Positions 17,236 to 25,878 of a stretch of DNA of 54,420 nt are shown piece by piece. The translations under genes and the position numbers were made by a program. The DNA lies in assembly GCA_902606255.1 (NCBI GenBank), contig CACLFQ010000003.1, forward strand, positions 1 through 54,420. The letters are read 5' to 3'. The notes under the pieces were generated by a model. It was not told where the DNA came from and ran no database searches. It saw only the letters and a list, made by a program, of their open reading frames with translations. Within the stretch, counting starts at the first letter, position 1. Each line of letters begins with the position of its first letter. The DNA is from an uncultured Prochlorococcus sp. GTDB lineage: Bacteria; Cyanobacteriota; Cyanobacteriia; PCC-6307; Cyanobiaceae.

Positions 17236-17698
17236 AAAAATCTTTTTTATAGTTCTTTTCAACTAAATCTTTGAACCTATCAATATTGGCCTGTAATTCG
17301 TTTGTAACTATTTTGCCTAAAACATTCTTTTCCATAAACCTCGCAATCATTTTAGGTAGCTCATAAGTTATGGCTAAATTTACCGTTGTGATTTGATCAC
17401 TTTTACTTTCGAAAACCACTGATCCCTCAGTTGGTAAACCTCCTATAGATTTCCATTTAAGTTTGCTTTTTTCGACTCTTTCTGTAATTTGAGCTTTCCA
17501 TTTAAACCTGAAGCCATTTGCAGCTAAAGTCCATTCTGTTAAATCTGGTAATGTATTAGTTTCTTCATTAACTGTTTTTACAGATTCAATCCAGCTCATC
17601 CAAAGAGACATTGAGTCTAAATCGCTCCATGAATTCCAAACATTTTCAAGAGGCGCATTAACAACTGTTATTACGTCATGTTTTAGCCAAGTACCCAT
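17228..17698 (-). CDS. SRPBCC (polyketide cyclase/START-like) protein linked to crtQ
   Basis: The 156-residue protein has the helix-grip SRPBCC/cyclase-dehydrase pattern. An early NAPLENVWNSWSDLDSMSLWMSWIESV marks the first strand-helix, a central SVVFESKSDQITTVNLAITYELP gives the sheet, and a long C-terminal helix ends FKDLVEKNYK. Such proteins bind hydrophobic ligands in a deep pocket. It lies three bases downstream of crtQ, so it is co-expressed with zeta-carotene desaturase. A carotenoid- or quinone-binding helper role is reasonable but is inferred only from position. Confidence 0.78.
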   Translation of the reverse strand: MGTWLKHDVITVVNAPLENVWNSWSDLDSMSLWMSWIESVKTVNEETNTLPDLTEWTLAANGFRFKWKAQITERVEKSKLKWKSIGGLPTEGSVVFESKSDQITTVNLAITYELPKMIARFMEKNVLGKIVTNELQANIDRFKDLVEKNYKKDFSN

Positions 17699-17701
17699 AA
17701 A

Positions 17702-19156
17702 TTAACTGACTGCAAGATTTTTTGCTAATTCTGCTTTCTTCTCTAAAATTGCAGAAGCAGCTAAATGACCACTCATTGTTGCTCCCTCCATAGAGTCTAT
17801 GTAATCTTGTTTTGTGTAACTACCAGCCATAAAGAAATTAGATATTGATGTTTTTTGATCGGGTCTGAAAGGTTCCATGCCGGGAGATTCTCTATAGAGT
17901 GATTGTGGAATTTGTACTACGTTACTCCAAAGCAATTTAAGGTTTTTTGAGGATGGGAATAGACGGCGAACCTCTTTATCTATTTCTTTTGTAATTCTTT
18001 CTGTAGATCTTCCCATCCATCTATCGCCGGGAGTTAAAACACATTGGAGGAGTGATCCCATATCTTTTTTTCTATAATCTGCTGGACTTGCTAGTGCTAA
18101 ATCAGCAAAACAACTGAAGGAGGCATCAGCAGAATAAAGAAGGTTATCTAATCCAGTTGGTGTGTTGCCAGTATTATGTTTTTGCAGTTCGGTAACCCAG
18201 CCGTCGTATCTTAATTGGATTGTGGCAACAGCAACTGCTCTAAGTTTTTTTAAACCTTCAAATTCTTTAAATTGATACCATTCTTTTGGAATTATTTTTT
18301 TTATACCAGGAACATCACAGGCAGCTAGAAATTTATCTGCAAACACCGCCTTAATTCCTTGAGGAGAAGATATTTTTAACTGATTAACTGCATATGAGGA
18401 AGATTCCTTTTCATAAATAATTTCTTCTACCTTATGGTTAAGATGGATTTTTGCCCCTTTGTTTGTGATGTAGTCAACAATAGGTTGAGTTAACCACTTA
18501 TGAGGAGAACCTTTTAAAAGATTAAGTTTTGAGGCTTCTGTCTTTGAAGCAAACATCATGAAGATAGTTAGCATGCATCTTGCTGAAATATCTTTGCAAT
18601 TAATAAAACCTAAAGCATATGCGATAGGATCCCACATTCTTTCTAAACTTTTTTCACTTCCACCATGGTTTAAAAACCATTCTTGAAAACTAATCCTATC
18701 TAGATCTCTAATTATTTTCATTGCGCCCTCATAGTCTATCAATCCTCTAACTATTGGGCTTGTCCCTAAAGCTAAAGCATTTCTGAACTTATCTATCCAA
18801 GTAAGTTGTTCGGTTGTAAAAAAAGCTTTTAGTCCATTAAATGGAGCACCCAAGGGGAATCTGAAATCTAAAGATTTCAGATTCCCGCCATTATTAATGA
18901 AGAGATGAGTATGATCTTTCGGGAGTAAATTATCTAAAGCTCCCACTTTTTTCATTAATTTAAACAGATTTGCGTAATTGTAAAAAAATACATGTAAACC
19001 CATTTCTATATGGTTGCCATCTTTATCTTCCCAACTTCCTACTTTACCTCCCCAAAATGATCTACTCTCATAAATTTCTACTTCGTGACCTTCATCAACT
19101 AAATTTACTGCCGCCGTAAGACCAGCTAATCCAGAACCAACTATTGCAATTTTCAC
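17702..19156 (-). CDS. crtQ: Zeta-carotene desaturase
   Basis: CrtQ desaturates zeta-carotene to lycopene isomers at the thylakoid membrane, using FAD and plastoquinone. The 484-residue protein begins [19 protein letters not shown], the ADP-binding fold, with [14 protein letters not shown] following. The C-terminus has [44 protein letters not shown], the plant-type desaturase FAD signature. It is one of two such paralogues in the window (crtP at 44250-45647). The N-terminus favours CrtQ: it differs from the crtP product in having [20 protein letters not shown] rather than the phytoene-desaturase [16 protein letters not shown] form. The ATG is followed immediately by the nucleotide-binding strand. 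Confidence 0.92.
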   Translation of the reverse strand: MKIAIVGSGLAGLTAAVNLVDEGHEVEIYESRSFWGGKVGSWEDKDGNHIEMGLHVFFYNYANLFKLMKKVGALDNLLPKDHTHLFINNGGNLKSLDFRFPLGAPFNGLKAFFTTEQLTWIDKFRNALALGTSPIVRGLIDYEGAMKIIRDLDRISFQEWFLNHGGSEKSLERMWDPIAYALGFINCKDISARCMLTIFMMFASKTEASKLNLLKGSPHKWLTQPIVDYITNKGAKIHLNHKVEEIIYEKESSSYAVNQLKISSPQGIKAVFADKFLAACDVPGIKKIIPKEWYQFKEFEGLKKLRAVAVATIQLRYDGWVTELQKHNTGNTPTGLDNLLYSADASFSCFADLALASPADYRKKDMGSLLQCVLTPGDRWMGRSTERITKEIDKEVRRLFPSSKNLKLLWSNVVQIPQSLYRESPGMEPFRPDQKTSISNFFMAGSYTKQDYIDSMEGATMSGHLAASAILEKKAELAKNLAVS

Positions 19157-19255
19157 TTTTTCTTAAAATTATAACAAACCAAGTTTGGAAATTGTTTGTT
19201 CTATGCATCCTATCGATTAAGTTTTTATATTATAAATAGTAGAAATCTTTTGTTT

Positions 19256-19648
19256 ATGGAAAATGTAGAAGTTAAACAGGAAATTAAGAATTCTGATGAT
19301 GGCAAAGGCATCTTAATTACGAATGATGCTATAGAGCAAATTTCAAATTTATTAAAGGGCCAAAGCGATAAAAAAGCACTAAGGGTAGGAGTAAGATCAG
19401 GAGGTTGTAGCGGGATGAGTTATACGATGGATTTTATAGGAAATAATGAAATAAATCCCGATGATCAAGTTTATGATTATTCATTAAAAGCTGATCAAAG
19501 CTTTCAAGTAGTTTGTGATCCTAAAAGTCTCTTATATATTTATGGAATGCAATTAGATTTTAGTAAGGAATTAATTGGCGGTGGCTTTAATTTTGTAAAT
19601 CCTAATGCTTCTCAAACTTGCGGTTGCGGAAGCTCCTTTGCAGTTTAA
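19256..19648 (+). CDS. A-type iron-sulfur carrier protein (IscA/SufA family)
   Basis: I chose ATG 19256; upstream in-frame sequence back to a TTG at 19196 looks non-coding. The 130-residue protein has the HesB-type fold, with GILITNDAIEQISNLL and three cluster cysteines: one in SGGCSGMSY and two in the C-terminal TCGCGSSF. A-type carriers pass Fe-S clusters to apo-proteins. In cyanobacteria this could be SufA- or IscA-like and serve photosystem I assembly. It is divergent from crtQ and about six bases before the TPR gene, so the latter is probably in the same operon. Confidence 0.92.
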   Translation: MENVEVKQEIKNSDDGKGILITNDAIEQISNLLKGQSDKKALRVGVRSGGCSGMSYTMDFIGNNEINPDDQVYDYSLKADQSFQVVCDPKSLLYIYGMQLDFSKELIGGGFNFVNPNASQTCGCGSSFAV

Positions 19649-19654
19649 TAAATA

Positions 19655-20083
19655 ATGAATAAAGAAATTAATCCCATCGAAGAGGATTTTAATGAAGCTC
19701 TATCAAGATATAAATCTGGGCAAGATTTAATTCCAATCGCTCAAGATTTTCAAAAAATTATACAGCAAATACCAAATCATTTTGCTGCTTGGACTTGTTT
19801 ATCATGGCTTCAATTAATTTTGAAAAATAATGAAGAAGCTTTGGCAGCCGCCAGACAAGCTGTTCGATTAAATCAGCAAGACCCACAAGCAAGAATGAAT
19901 TTGTCTTTAGCTCTTTTGGCTACCAATAATAAAGGTGTTAGGGATCATATTGAGTTAATAAAAAAAATGTCTATGATGATGCCAGATGTGAAAAGTGAGT
20001 TGAAAGAATCTGTTGAAGACGGACTAAGTAGATATCCAGATTGGCCTGAGTTAACCAAAGTTAAAAAATGGTTGGAATTTTAA
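19655..20083 (+). CDS. Small TPR protein
   Basis: The 142-residue soluble protein is built from about three tetratricopeptide-like helix pairs. NHFAAWTCLSWLQLILKNNEEALAAARQAVRLNQQDPQARMNLSLALL carries the characteristic small-residue/aromatic spacing at residues 41-90. There is no signal peptide. TPRs mediate protein-protein contacts. Position between an Fe-S carrier and an LpxB-like gene does not point to one partner. One base separates its stop from the next gene's TTG start. Confidence 0.75.
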   Translation: MNKEINPIEEDFNEALSRYKSGQDLIPIAQDFQKIIQQIPNHFAAWTCLSWLQLILKNNEEALAAARQAVRLNQQDPQARMNLSLALLATNNKGVRDHIELIKKMSMMMPDVKSELKESVEDGLSRYPDWPELTKVKKWLEF

Positions 20084-20084
20084 A

Positions 20085-21287
20085 TTGTCTAGAATTCTAA
20101 TATTAAGTAATGGGCATGGAGAAGATCTATCTGGGAGTTTGATAGCTAAGGAATTCGTAAAAAGTGGTTATTCTGTTAATGCTCTGCCAATTGTTGGCAA
20201 AGGAAACCATTATGAAAGAGAAAAAATTAAGATTATTGGAAAAACCAAAGAATTTAGGACTGGAGGAATTGGCTATAATTCTTTTAAGGGAAGACTAACT
20301 GAGATATTTGGAGGAGAAATATTTTATCTTCTAAAAAGATTATATTTAACTTATAAAATAAGAAAAAAATATGATTATTTTTTTGTAGTCGGAGATATTG
20401 TACCAGTTTTTTTTGCATGGGTTTGTAATAAAGATTTTTTTACATATCTAGTTGCTTATTCCAGTCATTATGAAGGGAAGTTAGAATTGCCATGGCCTTC
20501 TAAATTTTTCTTGCTATCACAAAAGGCAAAAAAAATATACACAAGAGATTCTTTTACAGCTAATGATTTAACTTTGCAATTAAAAAAGAAAGTGTCTTTT
20601 TTAGGTAATCCATTTATGGATAAGTTTTTTTCTATAAATAAAGAATTAAAGAAATCTGAATTTAGTATTGGATTATTTCCAGGAAGTAGATTCCCCGAGA
20701 TTTTAGATAATTTTGTTTTGATTTTAGAGGTATTAGAAGCACTGTCAGGTTTAAGATATTTTCAAAATATTGAGTTTAATTTTGCAATAGTTAATGCTTT
20801 ATCTTCAACAAAAATAAAGGAGATATTTAAAAATAGAAGATGGTTATACCTAGAAAAAATAAAAGAGAAGTATCTCTTGAAATTCCAATATAAATCTTTA
20901 GAAGTAAATATATATTGGAATAATTTTGACAAAATATTATTGAAAAGTAGATTTTGTATCAGCATGGCAGGAACAGCAGCAGAGCAAGCGATTGGGCTAG
21001 GAAAACCGGTTATTCAGATTGAAGGTAAAGGTCCACAATTTACAAAATCTTTTGCTGAAGCGCAAAGACGTTTGCTTGGAAAATATGTTTTTTGTGCCAG
21101 TAATTATAAAGATAAGAATGATCAAATAAATCAGACAATAAAATTGATTATAAAAGTAATATATCTAATAAAGCTAAATAAGAAGTTTATGATTTCATGT
21201 AATGAAAATGCCAAAAAAAGACTGGGTGAAAACAAAGCTTGTCTTAAGATGGTTGATGATATGAATATACTTATAGATAATGAATAA
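20085..21287 (+). CDS. Lipid-A-disaccharide-synthase-related glycosyltransferase
   Basis: The 400-residue protein starts with TTG. It opens LILSNGHGEDLSGSLIAKEF, has DYFFVVGDIVPVFFAW and GLFPGSRFPEILDNF in the centre, and FCISMAGTAAEQAIGLGKPVIQIEGKGPQFTKSFAEAQRRLLG in the C-terminal nucleotide-sugar lobe. This is a GT-B enzyme resembling LpxB and matching TIGR03492, a cyanobacterial 'LpxB-related' family. Whether it makes lipid A disaccharide or another glycolipid is not settled, because Prochlorococcus has a simplified lipid A. It overlaps the following small membrane-protein gene by eight bases. Confidence 0.8.
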   Translation: MSRILILSNGHGEDLSGSLIAKEFVKSGYSVNALPIVGKGNHYEREKIKIIGKTKEFRTGGIGYNSFKGRLTEIFGGEIFYLLKRLYLTYKIRKKYDYFFVVGDIVPVFFAWVCNKDFFTYLVAYSSHYEGKLELPWPSKFFLLSQKAKKIYTRDSFTANDLTLQLKKKVSFLGNPFMDKFFSINKELKKSEFSIGLFPGSRFPEILDNFVLILEVLEALSGLRYFQNIEFNFAIVNALSSTKIKEIFKNRRWLYLEKIKEKYLLKFQYKSLEVNIYWNNFDKILLKSRFCISMAGTAAEQAIGLGKPVIQIEGKGPQFTKSFAEAQRRLLGKYVFCASNYKDKNDQINQTIKLIIKVIYLIKLNKKFMISCNENAKKRLGENKACLKMVDDMNILIDNE

Positions 21288-21549
21288 GGAAAATGATCAA
21301 AATTACTTAAAACAAATAATCGATAATTTTTTATTAATCAACTTATTTACAGTAATTTTTTTTGCAGTATTTTTTATTTTTGCAATCATTATGCAATTAA
21401 ATGGGATATTTATTTTTATTAATTTTATTCAGATAGTTTGGAATCCTCTTATAGTCCCATTAATAACAATTCTTATTATTGGCGCTTTAGTAAACGGTAT
21501 TAATTCCTGGTGGAGGCGTAAATTGCTTTCTCAAGAAGAGGATATTTAA
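21280..21549 (+). CDS. Small hydrophobic membrane protein
   Basis: I do not recognise this 89-residue protein. It has two membrane helices, about residues 17-45 and 47-70, separated by a short loop, then a basic WWRRKLLSQEED tail likely to face the cytosol. It overlaps the end of the LpxB-like gene by eight bases, so the two are coupled. A membrane helper for that enzyme is possible but is only inference. Its last 50 bases overlap the end of the convergent TIGR01777 gene. Confidence 0.6.
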   Translation: MNKENDQNYLKQIIDNFLLINLFTVIFFAVFFIFAIIMQLNGIFIFINFIQIVWNPLIVPLITILIIGALVNGINSWWRRKLLSQEEDI

Positions 21550-22426
21550 AATTATAATTTTTGAGTTTACTGCTTATTACTTTTTGACCCTCTAATACAA
21601 CTTTTGCTCCATCTCCTAACAATATTTTTAAAACCGTTCCAGGTACTGGAATTAAATTAGGTCTATTAAGACATTTTCCTAAAGCCTCAGAAAAGTCTCT
21701 CATTAATACTGGATTTGGTGCAACAGCATTAAATACTCCTGAATACTTTTTATCAACTAATGCTTGAGAAATTAATGCACATAAATCACTTCTATGAATC
21801 CAACTCATCCATTGCTTACCATCTCCAATTGGTCCACCTAATCCAACTTTGAATATAGGGAGCATTTTTCCTAATGCTCCTCCATCAGCCTCTAGAACAA
21901 GTCCAATTCTAAAAATAACTAACCTTGAGAAAAATGGTTTTTCAGCAGCTACTGCTTCCCATTTTTTGCAAAGATTAGCTAAAAAGTCTTTTCCTCCAAT
22001 ACTATTTTCAGTGAATTCACCAAGCAAACTTGTACCGTAATAACCTATTGCTGATCCATTTATAATGACTTTTGGGTTGATTTTGAAATTTTTTAGGGTC
22101 TTCATCATAAATTTTGTAGTATTAATACGACTGTTTTCAATCTCCTGTTTTTGTAAAGAAGTCCATTTTTTTTCTGCTATTGGTTCTCCCATTAAGTTAA
22201 TAATTCCATCTGCCTCTCTTAAAATATTTAAAAGATTTTCGTTATTCCAGTTTTTTTCTTTTGATAAATCTATTTGCAAAAATTTAAATTTATTGAAATC
22301 TATATCAAGTTTTAATTTACTTATAGTTTTTCTACTTACAATATATATTTCGTGGTTTTCATTGAGTAGTGTTGGTACTAATTCTTTACCAACAAATCCA
22401 GTGCAGCCAAGTAGTAAAAGACGCAT
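21500..22426 (-). CDS. TIGR01777 family NAD(P)-dependent epimerase-like protein
   Basis: The 308-residue extended SDR begins LLLGCTGFVGKELVPTLL, the TGxxGxxG nucleotide motif, and has INLMGEPIAEKKW, NGSAIGYYGTS with the YxxxS/T-type region, and the C-terminal DUF1731 part (GQKVISSKLKNYNFKYPLLEKAI). The family is annotated as sugar-nucleotide epimerase or 'cell-division inhibitor SulA', but the SulA label comes from weak similarity to a non-homologous name. Substrate is unknown. It converges on the small membrane protein with a 50-base overlap and is divergent from ndhO. Confidence 0.88.
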   Translation of the reverse strand: MRLLLLGCTGFVGKELVPTLLNENHEIYIVSRKTISKLKLDIDFNKFKFLQIDLSKEKNWNNENLLNILREADGIINLMGEPIAEKKWTSLQKQEIENSRINTTKFMMKTLKNFKINPKVIINGSAIGYYGTSLLGEFTENSIGGKDFLANLCKKWEAVAAEKPFFSRLVIFRIGLVLEADGGALGKMLPIFKVGLGGPIGDGKQWMSWIHRSDLCALISQALVDKKYSGVFNAVAPNPVLMRDFSEALGKCLNRPNLIPVPGTVLKILLGDGAKVVLEGQKVISSKLKNYNFKYPLLEKAIYASTRN

Positions 22427-22561
22427 ATTTTTTTAAATTTATAATTTAAGGCTATTAAATTTTTTACACGTTTGTAATTATTATTCCGTTATCAATTTTT
22501 TTAAATATTTATCAAATAAGTTTTTGTATAATAGATTTCAAATAACTTTGTTGATTTTATT

Positions 22562-22798
22562 ATGACAGATTCTATTCCAAAGAAACCTCTCAAGAAAGGA
22601 AGCTTAGTGTTTGTCGATAGAAAAAGTTTTATAAAGAGTATCGAGTCGCTAGCTAGTGATAATGATCTACCTAATTATGTTTTTGAAGGCCCTGGAGAGA
22701 TTCTTTCAGTCAAAGACGAATATGCTCAGGTTCGATGGCGCAGGCCTGTTCCAGATGTTTGGTTTAAATTGGATCAACTTCAAGAATATATTCAATAA
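22562..22798 (+). CDS. ndhO: NAD(P)H-quinone oxidoreductase subunit O
   Basis: NdhO is a small peripheral subunit found only in oxygenic-phototroph NDH-1, on the hydrophilic arm in the thylakoid. The 78-residue protein has the conserved KKGSLVFVDRKSF near residue 10, FEGPGEIL, and ends YAQVRWRRPVPDVWFKLDQL, which is diagnostic. Length is typical. The gene stands alone, and 135 bases separate it from the divergent TIGR01777 gene. Confidence 0.94.
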   Translation: MTDSIPKKPLKKGSLVFVDRKSFIKSIESLASDNDLPNYVFEGPGEILSVKDEYAQVRWRRPVPDVWFKLDQLQEYIQ

Positions 22799-22819
22799 AT
22801 TTTTATATCTAAAAGTTTT

Positions 22820-23488
22820 TTATTTTTTTTTCTCTGCAGACATCTTTGATTGAATTCTTTTTGCTTCTTTAATCATTTCTTTACCATCAAATAAGTAATC
22901 ATCTACGTATCCTTGTGTATATCTATCAAATTCTAATAGTGCATCTTTAACTTGTGAAAAACAATGATACAAATCGAGGCCTAAAACTGTAATAGACTTT
23001 GGAACTATTTTTTTGTTATAAATTTTTTCAACTTTTTCTATTTTCTTTTGTGAAAGACTTATGTAACTGCAAAAATTTTCCATTAGTTGTTCATCATATG
23101 GATCCGCAGAAAGTGCTTTGATTTCGTCGTTCAAAGGTTTAATTATTTGGCTTATTGATCTATTGATCGGAGTGAAAATTTCTTTAATCCATATTTCAAC
23201 TTCTCTGTCTTTAATTGATGAATTATATTTTTTTGAATTAAAATTCTCTTCCCAATTTTCACTTAATGAATCAAATGATGAACTGGAAGAGAAGAAATTT
23301 CTATCATATTGTTCTTTTTTAAAAGGGTCATTTAGAATCTCCCAGGCATTTTGTATTGCAAGAAATCTTTCTTTTTCTCCCCCTGCATCAGGATGATGTT
23401 GCTTAACTAAAGAACGATATGAAGATTTAATTTCACTTTTGGTTGCATTTTGTTTAAGGCCTAATTCTTCATATAAATTTTTTTCCAT
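22820..23488 (-). CDS. DnaJ-domain protein
   Basis: The 222-residue protein has an N-terminal J domain (residues about 4-66) with the HPD triad in KQHHPDAGG and the closing FKKEQYDRNFF. The remaining 150 residues have no G/F-rich, zinc-finger or CTD regions, so it is a type III J-protein. They are helical and charged (about 90-215), with segments such as EIWIKEIFTPINRSISQIIKP. It would stimulate Hsp70 ATPase for a specific client that cannot be identified here. Seventeen bases separate it from cysK upstream, suggesting a shared transcript. Confidence 0.85.
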   Translation of the reverse strand: MEKNLYEELGLKQNATKSEIKSSYRSLVKQHHPDAGGEKERFLAIQNAWEILNDPFKKEQYDRNFFSSSSSFDSLSENWEENFNSKKYNSSIKDREVEIWIKEIFTPINRSISQIIKPLNDEIKALSADPYDEQLMENFCSYISLSQKKIEKVEKIYNKKIVPKSITVLGLDLYHCFSQVKDALLEFDRYTQGYVDDYLFDGKEMIKEAKRIQSKMSAEKKK

Positions 23489-23504
23489 TTTTATAAATCA
23501 GGAA

Positions 23505-24473
23505 TTAAAGATAACCATCTTTTCTGGCTTGAATTGATGAATTGGATTCAAACATTGCGGTTGATAAATATCTTTCACCAAAACTTGGAAGAATTACTAT
23601 CAATCTTTTATTGATGAGTTCTTTCCTTTCTCCGATTTTAATAGTTGCTGCTAAAGCTGCTCCGCTGCTGATGCCTGATAAAAGACCTTCCAAACGAGCT
23701 AATAAACGCCCAAAATGAAATGCTTCTTCTTCATCTATTTTTATAATTTCATCAATTAATTTAGTATTCAGGACTTTCGGTACGAAACCTGCTCCTATTC
23801 CTTGAATCGAATGAGATCCTGCCTTTTCTCCGGAAATGACAGCACTTTTTTTGGGCTCTACAGCATAAATTTTGCAATTTGGATTAACTTTTTTCAAAAA
23901 ACGTGCGCAACCCGTAATTGTTCCTCCTGTACCTACTCCTGTAACTAGTCCATCTAAATTATTATTGGATTGGGCCCATATTTCTTGAGCTGTTGTTCTT
24001 TCATGAATATCTGGATTAGCAAAGTTTTCAAATTGATTAAATTGATAGCTATTTGCAATGCTTGAACACAATTCAGTAGCTAAATCTAAGGCTCCTTTCA
24101 TTCCTTCTTGCCCTGGCGTTAGCTGTAATTCAGCTCCATATGCTCTCAACATTGCCCTTCTTTCAATACTCATCGTATCCGGCATAGTTAATATCAATTT
24201 ATAGCCTTTTGCTGCAGCAACCATTGCTAATGCAATTCCAGTATTTCCACTTGTTGCTTCAATTAACGTTGTTTTATCTGGTGTTATCAATCCTTCTTCT
24301 TCAGCTTTACATAACATTGAATAAGCGATGCGATCCTTAACGGACGCTGATGGATTGAAACTTTCTAGTTTGGCTACTATTTCTGGATAACAATTACAAT
24401 ACTCTCTGATTCGATTTAATTTAACTAACGGGGTATTTCCAACTAGAGAAGTTATATCATTTGCTATTTCCAT
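23505..24473 (-). CDS. cysK: Cysteine synthase A
   Basis: O-acetylserine sulfhydrylase uses PLP to make cysteine from O-acetylserine and sulfide. The 322-residue protein begins DITSLVGNTPLVKLNRI, carries the PLP lysine in SFNPSASVKDRIAYSM, the substrate loop TSGNTGIALA, and the phosphate-binding GTGGTITGCARFL. GLLSGISSGAAL is the C-terminal serine loop contacting PLP. Family length and motifs are complete. It is divergent from the UPF0367 gene with about 156 bases between. The DnaJ-domain gene follows. Confidence 0.95.
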   Translation of the reverse strand: MEIANDITSLVGNTPLVKLNRIREYCNCYPEIVAKLESFNPSASVKDRIAYSMLCKAEEEGLITPDKTTLIEATSGNTGIALAMVAAAKGYKLILTMPDTMSIERRAMLRAYGAELQLTPGQEGMKGALDLATELCSSIANSYQFNQFENFANPDIHERTTAQEIWAQSNNNLDGLVTGVGTGGTITGCARFLKKVNPNCKIYAVEPKKSAVISGEKAGSHSIQGIGAGFVPKVLNTKLIDEIIKIDEEEAFHFGRLLARLEGLLSGISSGAALAATIKIGERKELINKRLIVILPSFGERYLSTAMFESNSSIQARKDGYL

Positions 24474-24629
24474 GAAATGATTATTTAAATTGCAAAATTT
24501 AATATCCTATTTCCATAATAATTGGATTTAAAGATCTTTTGCATATTTTTCTCAAAAGAATTTAATTTATAATGACTTTCTGCGGAAAAAATATTTATTA
24601 TTATAAAAGGTAGTTTTTTTATAAGGATT

Positions 24630-24902
24630 ATGTACTCGCTGGAACTAAGTCTCAGATATTCACCCTTTCCACTTTCAATTCAGAAGAAAGAATTTGAGGA
24701 TGTTAAACGAATTTATGATGAAATAAAAAGTTCTATGAATGAATCTTTAGAATCCTCAAACTTGATTGAATTAAGGTGCGACAAAGTGCAAGATAAATTA
24801 ATTTCTGTCAGAGCTAAAGAAATCATTTCTGTTCAGATATATGAAAAATCATCAGTAGCAGGAGGAGCTAAAAGACCAGGATTTTCTCTCAATATAGATT
24901 GA
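24630..24902 (+). CDS. UPF0367 family protein
   Basis: The 90-residue soluble protein matches UPF0367, a cyanobacterial family of about this length. It opens YSLELSLRYSPFPLSIQKK, has AKEIISVQIYEKS, and ends GGAKRPGFSLNID. There are no membrane segments or catalytic motifs. The stop TGA overlaps a TTG start of the next gene, an orphan ABC ATPase, so co-expression is likely. A candidate -10 TATAAT lies at 24568-24573, but no good -35 is at the right spacing. Function is unknown. Confidence 0.8.
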   Translation: MYSLELSLRYSPFPLSIQKKEFEDVKRIYDEIKSSMNESLESSNLIELRCDKVQDKLISVRAKEIISVQIYEKSSVAGGAKRPGFSLNID

Positions 24903-25585
24903 TAGAATTTATGCGAGATTCTCTTGAAAATGAAATACCTCATATTCATTTCAAAGATGTCTCTTTTTCATATCCTGGGAAAAAAGAAAATTTAATTTTT
25001 AAATGTAATTTTTCTATAAAAAAAACTGGATTTTGGATGGTCGTCGGGAAAAATGGGAGTGGAAAAAGTACCCTTCTTAAATTAATTAATGGAATAATTA
25101 AACCCAAGCATGGAGTAATTAACTCTAAAGCAGATATAGGGATGGTATTTCAAAACCCTGATCATCAAATATTGATGCCAAATTGCAGGAGCGAACTTCT
25201 GATTAATATTAACCAAAATATAAGTGATTATGAAATTAATAAAAAAATCGAATATGTGCTTGCTCAGGTTGGATTGACTGGTTTTGAAAAAAGGCCAATA
25301 CACACGTTAAGCGGTGGGCAAAAACAACGCTTAACTATCGCATGCGTTCTTATTAGTAATAGGAATTTTATTCTTTTAGATGAGCCTACAGCGTTACTTG
25401 ATCAAACAAGCCAATTAAAAGTCTTAAAAACTATTAAAAATCTTACAAGTGACCATAAAAAACCTTTATCCGCTTTGTGGATTACTCATCGTTATGAAGA
25501 ATTAACTTATGCTGATTCAGTAGCAGAGCTGAAAAATGGTTTTTTATCTAGCTGGCAAGAACCATCAAAATTTCAATATAATTAA
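24899..25585 (+). CDS. ECF/CbiO-type ABC transporter ATPase
   Basis: The 228-residue ATPase has Walker A GKNGSGKST, the Q-loop VFQNPDHQILM typical of ECF/cobalt-type ATPases, the signature LSGGQKQR, Walker B FILLDEPT and H-loop WITHR. The start may be TTG 24899 (overlapping UPF0367) or ATG 24911, four codons later. No permease or second ATPase is adjacent, so it must pair with subunits encoded elsewhere. The plant plastid homologue group (NAP14/ABCI11) has been tied to metal homeostasis, so a metal or vitamin substrate is a guess. Confidence 0.85.
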   Translation: MIEFMRDSLENEIPHIHFKDVSFSYPGKKENLIFKCNFSIKKTGFWMVVGKNGSGKSTLLKLINGIIKPKHGVINSKADIGMVFQNPDHQILMPNCRSELLININQNISDYEINKKIEYVLAQVGLTGFEKRPIHTLSGGQKQRLTIACVLISNRNFILLDEPTALLDQTSQLKVLKTIKNLTSDHKKPLSALWITHRYEELTYADSVAELKNGFLSSWQEPSKFQYN

Positions 25586-25594
25586 ATCTTTTAC

Positions 25595-25623
25595 TTGTCA
25601 TAAGGCACTTTAAAGAGTTAAAT
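25595..25623 (+). promoter_or_regulatory. Candidate promoter of tRNA-Asn
   Basis: TTGTCA at 25595-25600 and TTAAAT at 25618-25623 are separated by 17 bases and end 11 bases before the mature tRNA. The -35 matches five of six consensus positions and the -10 is weak. It is a sequence-only guess. Confidence 0.35.
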
Positions 25624-25634
25624 TCGTTTTATAT

Positions 25635-25706
<72 letters not shown>

Positions 25707-25733
25707 TTCTATAACGAGTTCAAATCAGTTTAG

Positions 25734-25757
25734 GAGACCTCAAGGTCTCTTTTTTTT
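25734..25757 (+). terminator. Intrinsic terminator of tRNA-Asn
   Basis: The stem GAGACC/GGTCTC with loop TCAA is followed by eight or nine T residues, 28 bases after the tRNA. It is the first of three comparable att-plus-terminator arrangements in this region. Confidence 0.85.
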
Positions 25758-25831
25758 GACCCTCACAGGGGTTTATAGGTTTTGGAGAAGACCAGAATAG
25801 ATCAATAATAGTCATTTTTTCTTAAAATGTC

Positions 25832-25852
25832 TTCTTGTTGTTTTCTTGTTTT
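25832..25852 (+). repeat. 21-bp direct repeat, left copy
   Basis: This T-rich 21-mer, which includes TTGTTGTTTTCTTG, is repeated exactly at 26892-26912 in the same orientation. The two copies bracket the 311-aa gene. The sequence is low in complexity, but a 21-base exact match at both ends of one block is unlikely to be chance. A recombinase arm site or a duplication scar are both possible. Confidence 0.6.
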
Positions 25853-25878
25853 ATTAATCGAGAAATTAACTTAAAGAA

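Noticed and set aside
19196-19255. Upstream extension of the A-type carrier from a TTG
   Set aside because: The 20 extra residues are unlike family N-termini, and ATG 19256 gives the usual length.
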